64,000 bases of DNA. It comes from CAVRQM01 sp963732775 (GTDB lineage: Bacteria > Pseudomonadota > Alphaproteobacteria > Acetobacterales > Acetobacteraceae). Positions 42,656 through 50,953 of the stretch are shown one piece after another (positions within the stretch are counted from its first letter, which is position 1; the number at the start of each line of letters is the position of its first letter). Below the pieces are notes generated by a model. It was not told the DNA's origin. It made no database searches and saw only the letters and a program-made list of their open reading frames with translations. Location of the stretch: assembly GCA_963732775.1 (NCBI GenBank), contig CAVTAR010000004.1, positions 124,001 through 188,000 of the forward strand. The letters are read 5' to 3'. Both the position numbers and the translations under genes were made by a program.

Positions 42656-43335
42656 ACCCCGGTCCCGTCGCGGCCGACCCGTACGCGTGGCCGTTCGACG
42701 GCGACCTGCGGCCGGCGAACACGGCGTTGGTCATCATCGACATGCAGACCGACTTCTGCGGCCCCGGCGGCTACGTCGACCGCATGGGCTACGACCTGTC
42801 GCTGACGCGGGCGCCCATCGCACCGATCGCGCGCGTGCTGACGGCCATGCGCGCCGGCGGCTATCACGTGATCCACACCCGCGAGGGGCACCGGCCGGAC
42901 CTGTCCGACCTGCCGGAGAACAAGCGCTGGCGCAGCCGGCAGATCGGCGCCGGCATCGGCGACCCCGGCCCGTGCGGCAGGATCCTGGTGCGCGGCGAGG
43001 CGGGGTGGGAGATCATCCCGGAGCTGGCACCGCTGCCGGGCGAGCCGGTCATCGACAAGCCCGGCAAGGGCAGCTTCTGCGCCACCGACCTCGAGCTGCT
43101 GCTGCGGGTGCGCGGCATCCGCAACCTGATCCTGAGCGGCATCACCACCGACGTGTGCGTTCACACCACGATGCGCGAGGGCAACGACCGCGGCTTCGAG
43201 TGCCTGCTGCTGAGCGACTGCACCGGGGCGACCGACGCCGGGCACCACGCGGCCGCGATCGGCATGGTGAAGATGCAGGGCGGCGTGTTCGGCGCGGTGG
43301 CCGACAGCTCCGCCCTGCTCGCGGGCATGGCGTGA
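42652..43335 (+). CDS. biuH: Biuret amidohydrolase (isochorismatase-like cysteine hydrolase)
   Basis: 227 residues, strikingly like rhizobial biuret hydrolase BiuH. The Asp-Lys-Cys triad is present: Asp in LVIIDMQTDFCGPGGYVD, Lys in VIDKPGKGSFCATDLELLL and Cys in SGITTDVCVHTTMREGNDRG. The family-specific stretches HTREGHRPDLSDLPENKRWRS and GDPGPCGRILVRGE are conserved. It converts biuret to allophanate and ammonia, the substrate of the divergent atzF product. Ureidoacrylate or other amide hydrolysis is the main alternative, but the full-length resemblance favours biuret. Confidence 0.88.
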   Translation: MNPGPVAADPYAWPFDGDLRPANTALVIIDMQTDFCGPGGYVDRMGYDLSLTRAPIAPIARVLTAMRAGGYHVIHTREGHRPDLSDLPENKRWRSRQIGAGIGDPGPCGRILVRGEAGWEIIPELAPLPGEPVIDKPGKGSFCATDLELLLRVRGIRNLILSGITTDVCVHTTMREGNDRGFECLLLSDCTGATDAGHHAAAIGMVKMQGGVFGAVADSSALLAGMA

Positions 43336-44843
43336 CGCCGGCGATCGCGGTCGAGGCGGCGGGGATCACCAAGCGCTTCGGCGCGTTCGCCGCGCTGTCG
43401 GACGTGTCGCTGCGCATCCCGCGCGCCACGGTCCACGCGCTGCTCGGCGAGAACGGCGCCGGCAAGTCGACGCTGGTGAAGTGCCTGCTCGGCTACTATC
43501 GCGCCGACGAAGGCGCGTTCCTGGTCGACGGGCGCGAGGCGGTGATCGCGCGGCCGGCCGACGCGGACCGTCTCGGCCTCGGCATGGTCTACCAGCACTT
43601 CACGCTGGTGCCGGCCATGACGGTGGCCGAGAACCTGGTGATGTCGCGCGCCACCACGCCGGCGGTGATCGACTGGGGGCGGGAACTCGCGCATCTCGAG
43701 CGCTTCATGGCGACCATGCCGTTCCGGCTGCCGCTCCGGGCCGAGGCGGGGAGCCTTGCCGCCGGTGAGCGGCAGAAGACCGAGATCGTGAAGCAGCTCT
43801 ACCTGCGCCGCCGCTTCCTGGTGCTGGACGAGCCGACCTCCGTGCTGACCCCGCAGGAGGCCGAGGAGATGCTGGGCTTCGTGCGCGAGCTGGCGCAGCG
43901 CGGCGACGTGACGGTGTGCATCATCACCCACAAGCTGCGCGAGGTCGCGCGCTTCGCCGACGACGTGACGGTGCTGCGGCGCGGCCGCTCGGTGGGCGGC
44001 GGCCCGGCGCGTGGGCTGGGACCGGCGGAGCTGACGGCGCTGATGATCGGCGAGCCGCAGGCCCCGCCGGGCGTCTCGCGCGCCGGCGCGCCGCAGGCGG
44101 AGCGGCTTCTGATCTCGGGCCTGCGCACCACCGGCGATGCGGGGCGGCCGGGCCTGGACGTCGCGGCCCTGGCGGTGCGGGCGCGCGAGATCGTGGGCGT
44201 GGCGGGGGTTTCGGGGAACGGGCAGAAGGAGCTCGCCGAGGTGCTGGGCGGCCAGCGCGCGGCGGCCGCGGGCGAGGTGATCGTCTCGGGCGAGGCGTTC
44301 CACGCCACCCGCGACGAGGCGCAGGCGCGGCGCGTGCGGGTGCTGCCGGAGGAGCCGCTGCGCAACGGCTGCGTGCCGCGCATGACGGTGGCGGAGAACC
44401 TGAACCTGCGCGCCTTCGACCGGCGGCCGGACGGGGTGCGGCGGACCTGGCTCGATGCTGCCGGCATGGCGGCGCGGGCCGGCAGGATGATCGCCGCCTA
44501 TGGCGTGCGGGCACCGCTGCCGCAGGCGCCGATCGCGGTGCTGTCGGGCGGCAACGTGCAGCGCTGCGTGCTGGCGCGCGAACTGGAGGGCGAGGTCGAC
44601 CTGCTGATCGTGGCCAACCCCTGTTTCGGCCTCGACGTGAAGGCGGTGGCCGAGACGCGGGCGCGAATCGTGGCGGCGCGCAACGGCGGCACCGCGGTGC
44701 TGCTGATCTCCGAGGACCTCGACGAGATCCTGGAACTGAGCGACCGCATCGTGGTGATGCACGAGGGCCGCGTGGTGTTCGAGACGCCGGCGGCCACGGC
44801 CGACGCGCAGGCCATCGGCGCGCACATGCTGGGATCGCACTGA
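43332..44843 (+). CDS. ABC transporter ATP-binding protein with two ABC domains (BMP-type importer)
   Basis: 503 residues with tandem nucleotide-binding domains, as in nucleoside/BMP and ribose importers. Domain 1 has a complete Walker A (LLGENGAGKSTLVKCL), a Q-loop (MVYQHFTLVPAM), signature-like SLAAGERQKTEI and Walker B FLVLDEPTSVLTPQEAEE. Domain 2 is degenerate: its Walker A is VAGVSGNGQKELAEVL (G-x-G-x-K lost), its signature is LSGGNVQRCVLAREL and its Walker B is LLIVANPCFGLD. That asymmetry is normal for this class. GTG 43332 overlaps the biuH stop. Confidence 0.92.
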   Translation: MTPAIAVEAAGITKRFGAFAALSDVSLRIPRATVHALLGENGAGKSTLVKCLLGYYRADEGAFLVDGREAVIARPADADRLGLGMVYQHFTLVPAMTVAENLVMSRATTPAVIDWGRELAHLERFMATMPFRLPLRAEAGSLAAGERQKTEIVKQLYLRRRFLVLDEPTSVLTPQEAEEMLGFVRELAQRGDVTVCIITHKLREVARFADDVTVLRRGRSVGGGPARGLGPAELTALMIGEPQAPPGVSRAGAPQAERLLISGLRTTGDAGRPGLDVAALAVRAREIVGVAGVSGNGQKELAEVLGGQRAAAAGEVIVSGEAFHATRDEAQARRVRVLPEEPLRNGCVPRMTVAENLNLRAFDRRPDGVRRTWLDAAGMAARAGRMIAAYGVRAPLPQAPIAVLSGGNVQRCVLARELEGEVDLLIVANPCFGLDVKAVAETRARIVAARNGGTAVLLISEDLDEILELSDRIVVMHEGRVVFETPAATADAQAIGAHMLGSH

Positions 44844-45508
44844 TGCCGCGCGTGGTCGATGCGTTGCCGTTCGCGTACCAGTTCGCGCCGGCGAGCACGG
44901 CGGTGGTGATGATCGACATGCAGCGCGACTTCCTGGAGCCGGGCGGGTTCGGCCACGCGCTGGGCAACGACGTCTCGCGGCTGGCCGACGTGGTGGCGCC
45001 GGCCGCGGCCTTGCTGGCGCTGGCCCGCGCGCACGCGATGGCGGTGATCCACACGCGCGAATGCCACGCGGCGGACCTGTCGGACTGCCCGCCGGCCAAG
45101 CGCGCGCGAGGTGCGCCGGCGCTGCGCATCGGCGATGCCGGCCCGCTGGGGCGCGTGCTGGTAGCGGGCGAGCCGGGGGCGGAGATCGTCGCCGCCCTGG
45201 CGCCGCTGGCGGGCGAGGCGGTGATCGACAAGCCGGGCAAGGGGGCGTTCCACGCCACCTCGCTGTCCGACGTGCTGCGCGCCCGCGGCACCACGCATCT
45301 GCTGGTGGGCGGCGTCACCACCGAGGTGTGCGTGCAGACCACGCTGCGCGAGGCAAACGACCGCGGGTTCGACTGCCTGCTGGTGGAGGACGCGACCGGC
45401 AGCTACTTCCCGGAGTTCAAGGCAGCAACGCTCGCGATGGTGCGCGCCCAGGGCGGCATCGTGGGGTGGACCGCGACGGTCGCGCAGCTCGCGGCGGCGC
45501 TGGGGTGA
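44843..45508 (+). CDS. Second isochorismatase-like cysteine hydrolase
   Basis: 221 residues, paralogous to the biuret hydrolase upstream. The triad residues are Asp in VVMIDMQRDFLEPGGFG, Lys in VIDKPGKGAFHATSLSDVL and Cys in GGVTTEVCVQTTLREANDRGFDCL. HTRECHAADLSDCPPAKR replaces the HTREGHRPDL stretch of BiuH, and the residue after GAF is H, not C, so the substrate probably differs. Candidates are a ureide, N-carbamoyl compound or another amide handled by this operon. ATG 44843 overlaps the preceding stop, and its stop overlaps the next GTG. Confidence 0.87.
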   Translation: MPRVVDALPFAYQFAPASTAVVMIDMQRDFLEPGGFGHALGNDVSRLADVVAPAAALLALARAHAMAVIHTRECHAADLSDCPPAKRARGAPALRIGDAGPLGRVLVAGEPGAEIVAALAPLAGEAVIDKPGKGAFHATSLSDVLRARGTTHLLVGGVTTEVCVQTTLREANDRGFDCLLVEDATGSYFPEFKAATLAMVRAQGGIVGWTATVAQLAAALG

Positions 45509-45906
45509 CGCTGGCGCTCGACGAGCCCGACGTGGTGGCCGAGGTGACGGCGGCGTTCCACCGCTACGAGGCGGCACTGGTGGCGCACGACGAGGCGACG
45601 CTGAACGCGCTGTTCTGGGACGATGCGCGCGTGGTGCGCTACGGCGTGGCGGACGCGCAGCACGGCTGGGCCGAGATCGCCGCGTTCCGCGCGACGCAGG
45701 CGCCGATGGCCGGCGGGCGGGTGCTGTCGCGGCTGGTGGTCACGGCGTTCGGGCGCGACCTCGCGGTGGCGAACACGGAGTTCCGGCGGGCGGACGCGCC
45801 GGGGGAGCCGGGGCGGCAGACGCAGGTGTGGGCGCGGCTGGCGGAGGGCTGGCGGGTGGTGGGGGCCCATGTGAGCGTGGTGGCGGCGGTTCTGGACGGG
45901 CGCTGA
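45505..45906 (+). CDS. AtzH-like (DUF3225/HpxZ) SnoaL-fold protein
   Basis: 133 residues of the NTF2/SnoaL-like fold: VVAEVTAAFHRYEAALVAHDEATLNALFWDDARVVRYGVAD, GWAEIAAFRATQAP, FGRDLAVANTEFRR and GRQTQVWARLAEGWRVVGAHVS. The family includes AtzH from cyanuric acid catabolism, which acts on dicarboxyurea to give allophanate, and HpxZ of ureide pathways. Its usual partners AtzE and AtzG are not in this operon, so it probably works with AtzF or the cysteine hydrolases. It is the last gene of the sigma-54 operon. Confidence 0.82.
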   Translation: MTLALDEPDVVAEVTAAFHRYEAALVAHDEATLNALFWDDARVVRYGVADAQHGWAEIAAFRATQAPMAGGRVLSRLVVTAFGRDLAVANTEFRRADAPGEPGRQTQVWARLAEGWRVVGAHVSVVAAVLDGR

Positions 45907-45919
45907 CGCCGCTAGTGTC

Positions 45920-46207
45920 GTGGGCACGCACGCCGTCCTGTTCGACACCCAGCGGATGGCGAAGCAGCTCGTCGCGGCCGGCTTCACCGACGCGCAGGCG
46001 GAATCCTTCACCGACGTGGTGAGTGCGGCGCGCGGGTTCGACGTGGAGAACCTGGCGACCAGGGCGGAGCGTGCCGCCCGGCTCGGCGCTGGGTCGGACG
46101 CCGTTATCCCAGCGTCAGCGAGCGGAAGCCGGTCCACACGCGCTGCCAGCGGCGTTGCACCTCGGCGCGGCCACCCCGTGCCAGCATCTCGTCGCGATGC
46201 ATCTTGA
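45920..46207 (+). pseudogene. 3'-truncated DUF1640-type coiled-coil protein
   Basis: From GTG 45920 the frame encodes GTHAVLFDTQRMAKQLVAAG and FTDAQAESFTDVVSAARGFDVENLAT, the N-terminus of DUF1640 (CCDC90-like) membrane-anchored coiled-coil proteins. About residue 50 the similarity ends and the frame runs on as Ser/Arg-rich antisense of the neighbouring pseudogene, overlapping its 3' end. The coiled coil and C-terminal membrane anchor are missing. It marks the left edge of the decayed block. Confidence 0.6.
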
Positions 46208-47814
46208 CCGCCTCCAGCGCGAGCGCGGTGTGCCCGGTCGAGACGTTGTCCACCGTGTTGTGCAGGTCGACGAACAGCGAGTCGTAGCCGTAGTGCCGCA
46301 GCGCGCGGCTGGTGGTGCGGTATGTGCCGCCGACGCCGGACAGCTCGATGGCGAGGTTGAGCCCGAGGATCTCCGGCAGGAACTGCTTGGGAAACTGCGA
46401 GACGCAGAAGTCAGAACGTCGGCACCCGGAACGAGGCATCGAGAAAGCGGGGCCACAGCGCGAACGCCAGCGTGCCGGACTCCGGCAGCGCCACGCCCAT
46501 CTGCGCCATCTGGTCGCGATACACGTTGAGATGGTTCTCGGCTGGCTCGCCGTCGCCCACCTCGTCGAGATAGTGCGGAACAGTTCGATCCAAGTTCGGT
46601 GCCGGCGCTCGCCACGCTGCTGAAGCGTTGCAGCCTGGCGCCGTCGATGAGGATAGTCGGGCAGAGCTGCACCAGGAAGCGCTCCATCGCCGCCACGGCC
46701 GTACGCCACGGCTCGCGCTGCTGCAGGGCCCGGCGCAGCGCGAAGAAGCGCGAGCTGGCCCCCAACCGCAACGCCACCGGCTCCAGCGCCTCCACGATCG
46801 GGCTGGTGCCGCGCACCGCCTCGAACAGGTCGAACCCGAGGATCTCCGGCAGGAAGCGGCTGGGGAACAGGGAGAGTGCGAGGCGGGACACCGGGGCCGC
46901 GAATGCCGCGTCGAGCAGCGCCTCGTCCTGCGCGAACGCCCAGGAGGTCGGCTCGGCCACCGCCTGCCCCAGCCCGCGCAGCAGCTCGAGGAAGGCGCGC
47001 CCGGCATGCGCCGCCTGATCGCCCGCCCCCATGCGTGCCAGAACGGGCGCAGCAGCAGCGCCGTGACCTCGGTGTGCGAGCGGGCGGCGTCGGATACGTA
47101 CTCGCCCACGCGCCATCCACCCACGCCGATGGCGCGCATTGGCGCAGCACGGCAACCCCGATTTCGGGCGCGATCTCCGCCAACTGCCGGCGCAGCTCCG
47201 TCAGGCGCGCCGTGCGCCAGTCCCACGCTGGCTGCAGCCACTCCTGCGCGCCAAGACCGGCTGGCTCCGCCGGCAGCATGGGGGGCGAGGCAGGCGCGTC
47301 CGCCGCCGCACCCAGCATCGCCTCGGCCAGCGCCAGTGCGGTCGGCAGCAGGTGGTGGTGCTCGTCGATGCTGAGCAGCGCCTAGAACAGCGCCCGGTCG
47401 TCGATCGTTTCTGATGCCTTGCCCTCGATCGGCAGCCGCTCGGCGACCAGGCCGTCCATCGGCGTTGTCGCTGACCTGGCCTAGAACAGGGGATGGACGG
47501 AAATCGATACCTCGGCCTCGTCGCCGGCGGCCTTCGGCGCTTCCAGCATCGCGGCCCGCAGCGCCAGCAGGTCAGGCAGCAGCGAAGCGAGCCGCCGGCC
47601 GCCGCCCAGTGCTCGCCGGCCTGTGCCAGCAGGGCGGCCGCATCGGCGCCGGCGGCCAGCGCGGTCACGCCGCCGCCGCGCGAGACCGGCCGCTCCCAAT
47701 ACGTCTCGCAGGCCGGGTCCGGTGCGGTCGCGAAATAGCGCGCTCCCTGGCGGCGCGTTCGCCCGGCCGAGCGGCAGCAGCACCGAGGCGTGGAACGCGG
47801 CGGCGGCCCGGCTG
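46104..47814 (-). pseudogene. Iron-containing redox enzyme (haem-oxygenase-like fold), decayed
   Basis: Pieces in three frames join into one protein of about 560 residues. It runs from AAFHASVLLPLGRANAP and RYFATAPDPACETYWERPVS through LLSIDEHHHLLPTALALAEAML to SQFPKQFLPEILGLNLAIELSG and DLHNTVDNVSTGHTALALEAVKMH. The last part resembles haem-oxygenase-fold iron enzymes. About six frameshifts and two in-frame TAG codons (47382-47384, 47481-47483) interrupt it. FLPEILGF and FLPEILGL recur, suggesting two tandem copies of the fold. The stop is TAA at 46104. The start was not located; the coding trace begins right after the carbamoyltransferase stop. Confidence 0.6.
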
Positions 47815-49345
47815 TCAATCGAGTGCGAAATGGACTGCCCCCTCTCGCTCGCGCAGTTCGGCACTCTGCTCGCCCTTGCGCACCAGGAACGAGCCGGCCG
47901 CCAGCACGTCGATGCCGGTGTTTCAGGAAGCACTGGACCGCGTCCTCGGGCGTGCAGACGATCGGCTCGCCACGCACGTTGAACGAGGTGTTGACCAGCA
48001 TCGGGCAGCCGGTCAGGTCATGGAACGCGCTCAGCAGCGCGTGGAACGACGGATTGCGCGCCCGGTCCACCGTCTGCACCCGGGCGCTGAAGTCGGCGTG
48101 GGTGATGGCCGGCACGGTCGAGCGTTCTTGGTTCAGCACGTTCAGCATTTCGTCGTCGCCCTGCCGGAAGCCGGTCCAGTCGACCGGCTTGCGCCATTGC
48201 TCCCGCACGTCGGCGACCAGGAGCATGTAGGGGCTCTCGGCCTGCATCTCGAAATACGGCCCGGCGTGCTCGGCCAGCACGGCGGGCGCGAACGGGCGCC
48301 AGCTCTCGCGGAACTTGATGCGCAGGTTGATGTGCTGCTGGCCGTCCGCCCGGCGCGGGTCGGCCAGGATGGAGCGGTTGCCCAGCGCGCGCGGACCAAA
48401 CTCCATCGGCCCCTCGGACCGCCCGACGGTGGCACCGTCGGCCAGCAGGCGGGCGAGTTCGCCGGCCTGCTCGTCGCGGTCCTCGTAGAACACCGCGCGC
48501 AGGCCGGTGTCGGCCAGTGCCTGCTCGATCGCCTCGTCGGAGAACGCGGGGCCCAGCAGGCTGCCGCGCTGCCCGTCGCCGCTGCCGACGGCCGCGTGCC
48601 GGGGCGCATCGCCCCTGACGTGCGCCAGATGCAGCGCCGCCCCCAGCGCGCCGCCGGCATCGCCCGCGGCCGGCTGGATCCAGATGTCCTGCAGGCCGGG
48701 CAGGTTCCGCAGCAGCCGCCCGTTGGCGACACAGTTCAGTGCCACGCCACCCGCCAGGCACAGGTGGCCGCTGCCGGTCAGGCGCAGGGCGTGGCGGCAG
48801 ACGCGCAGCATCGCCTCCTCGATCACCGCCTGGACCGAGGCGGCGAGATCCATGTACTCGCGCGTGAGCGGGCCCTCCGGCGCGGCGGCGGCGGCAGCCG
48901 ACAGCCTCGGCGAAGGCCGGCGCGGTCGCCTCCTGCGTGGTCAGGAACCCTGACTACTTCGTATCGAGCCGGAACGAACCGTCGTCGCGGAGGTCGATCA
49001 GGCGATCCAGGATGCGGTCGACGAAGCGCGGCTCGCCGTACGGGGCGAGGCCCATCAGCTTGTATTCGCCGGAATTGACCTTGAGCCCGCAATGGTAGGT
49101 GAAGGCGCTGTACAGCATGCCGCGCGAATGCGGGTACGCCACCTGGGCAATCGGCTCGATGGCGTGGTCGCGCCCGGCGGCGATCGTGGTGGTGGCCTAC
49201 TCGCCGACGCCGTCGGCCACCACGACCGCCGCCTCGGCGAAGGGCGACGGGAAAGACGCCGATGCGGCGTGCGACAGGTGGTGGTCGACCGCGAACAGCG
49301 GCGCCGGTGCCACCGACGCCAGCGGCGCGACAATGCCGACGATCA
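47815..49345 (-). pseudogene. Carbamoyltransferase (NodU/HypF-like), N-terminally deleted and frameshifted
   Basis: The sequence has the carbamoyltransferase family core: DHHLSHAASASFPSPFAEAAVVVADGVGE, then ATTTIAAGRDHAIEPIAQ, SGEYKLMGLAPYGEPRF, LCLAGGVALNCVANGRLL, PAAGDAGGALGAALH, GPMEFGPRALGNRSILADPR and FNVRGEPIVCTPEDAVQCFL. The N-terminal 100 or so residues that precede HHLSH are absent. A TAG sits at 49197, where the family has Trp (GVGEWATT). Near 48954 a TAG coincides with a frameshift, another shift lies near 48880 and one extra A near 47925. The stop is TGA at 47815. Such enzymes carbamoylate natural products or Nod-type sugars. Confidence 0.75.
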
Positions 49346-50815
49346 GGTCGGGGCGCGGCAGCGTGACGTTGCGGAACACGAGGTTGCCATCGCCGTCGAA
49401 CAGCGCGCGCGGCGTCATCTCGAAGACCGGCTTGGGCGTCGGCCTGCCCGGGTCCTTGGAAGGCCGCGCCGTGCGCGACAGCACGAAGCGGATGTCGGCC
49501 ACGTTGCGGAGGCGGTGCTCGGCGGCCCAGCCGAAGGTCACGTAGTCGGGCGTCTCCCAGCGCAGGTTGCGGCGCAGCTCCAGCAGGTTGTGCACCGTGC
49601 CATAGGCGTAGGCGCTGTGGTTCTCCACCCGCCAGGTCGGCAAGGCCGCCTGCAGCACCGAGGCATAGGTCTCGTCGGACGGCACGCCCCAGCCGAACGT
49701 GTGCAAGCAGCCGTAGATCGCCAGCGTCCGCTCGCCCACCTCCGGTCGGCCATGCACCGGCCGGCAGCCAAACCCGTCGGTGTCGAGCAGCACCTTGCGG
49801 TCGTGCACCAGCATCTCGTCCTGCGCATGGCGACGGTTGCGCCAGCCGAGTTCGGGGTCGGCCTCCACGAGGCTCGCCGGACGCGCCACGTATATAGGGC
49901 CGCGACGCGCGCCCGCTCGAGGTTCTCCGCGCGGCAGTGGCCGGGGATCTCGGCGGTCCGTCCCAGCGCCTCCTCGGCCGCGGCGCGCTGGCCGGCATCG
50001 AGCCCGAGGCGCTCGCCGTGCAGCCGCAGCACGGCGTCGATGAAGGCCAGGTCGCCGACGTTGATGTCGCACAGCCGCTGGAACAGGCTCGCCGGCATCC
50101 GCTTGCGCCAGCTCGCCAGCAGCGCTGCCGGGTCGGCGTCGCCACCGGCATCGCGACCGGCGGCCCCGGCGGCGTCCGGCGCACGGGTCGCGATGCCCGC
50201 CGACCCGAGCGCGGCGCGAAGCCCGGCTTCCAGCAGCGCTGGCACGTCGCTCAGCACGAACGCGATCGGCGCCCGCAGGTCCTGGGCCAGCTTGGCCGCC
50301 TCCTCGGCCGGGACCGGCCGCCCGCGCGGCGTCTTCTGGCCAGGCGCGGAGTAGAACCCGGCTTGCAGGCCAGCGAACGGGTAGCGCGGCGGCTCGGCCG
50401 CCAGGGCCGCCACCAGCCGCTCGGCCGGGCTCGCCTGCTGGTCGCCGCGATCCTACCCGGCCACCCGCTGCTCGAAGTGCCGCAGCACCAGCAGCACCGG
50501 ATGGGCCAGCGCGATCAGCGAGCGGATGGCGCCGGTGCCGGAGCCGGTACCTGGGCCGGTCCCCAAATCGGCGCGCACCGGCTGGGCGTTGCGGGCCACG
50601 AAGACGCGCCCGCCAGACTGACGCCCGATCTCGCGCAGCAGCACGTCGTTGCCCAGCGGCTTCATGCGCGAGCCGCCGTCGATCGCCGGCACGTCGCCAT
50701 CGACCAGCCGGCGCAGCGCCGCGCGCACCGGCGAGACCGAGGGCAGCAGGTCGTGACACACCAGCACCGGCACCTGCACCGGCACCGGCACCGGCTCGCC
50801 GCTCAGGCCAGACAT
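49346..50815 (-). pseudogene. SGNH-hydrolase-like protein remnant, fused in frame to the carbamoyltransferase
   Basis: From ATG 50815 the frame reads a fragment with MKPLGNDVLLREIG, which looks like the end of an SGNH hydrolase. A TAG interrupts at 50453, then an unassigned segment follows. After a one-base frameshift near 49895 comes ADPELGWRNRRHAQDEM, TDGFGCRPVHG, TLAIYGCLHTFGWGVPSDETY and PDYVTFGWAAEH, the usual GDSL/SGNH pattern. The catalytic Ser position (GCS or GDS) reads GCL. The frame then runs straight into the carbamoyltransferase core, so the SGNH 3' end and the carbamoyltransferase 5' end appear deleted together. Confidence 0.5.
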
Positions 50816-50953
50816 GACGCGCAGGCCTTCCTCACAACGCCGCGGTGTGCCGATGGTGTCGTGCGGCGTCTAGAGGCTCGCCCGGTGCGGAGTAGGGCGC
50901 TCGTTCCGGGGGCGGCCAGTTTGGCGCGGCGACGACGAGCAGCGGAGGGCACG

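Noticed and set aside
47382..50455. Amber codons read as sense (Trp, pyrrolysine or similar recoding)
   Set aside because: TAG is the ordinary stop of intact genes here (hemD, waaA, the cNMP/TrxR-like gene, SYLF gene), no suppressor tRNA or recoding enzyme is in the window, and frameshifts occur in the same block. Decay or sequence error is simpler.
50816..50953. Upstream extension of the SGNH-like remnant through an additional in-frame TAG at 50870
   Set aside because: The stretch is short, has no family similarity and more likely holds the leader of the methyltransferase gene at 50954.
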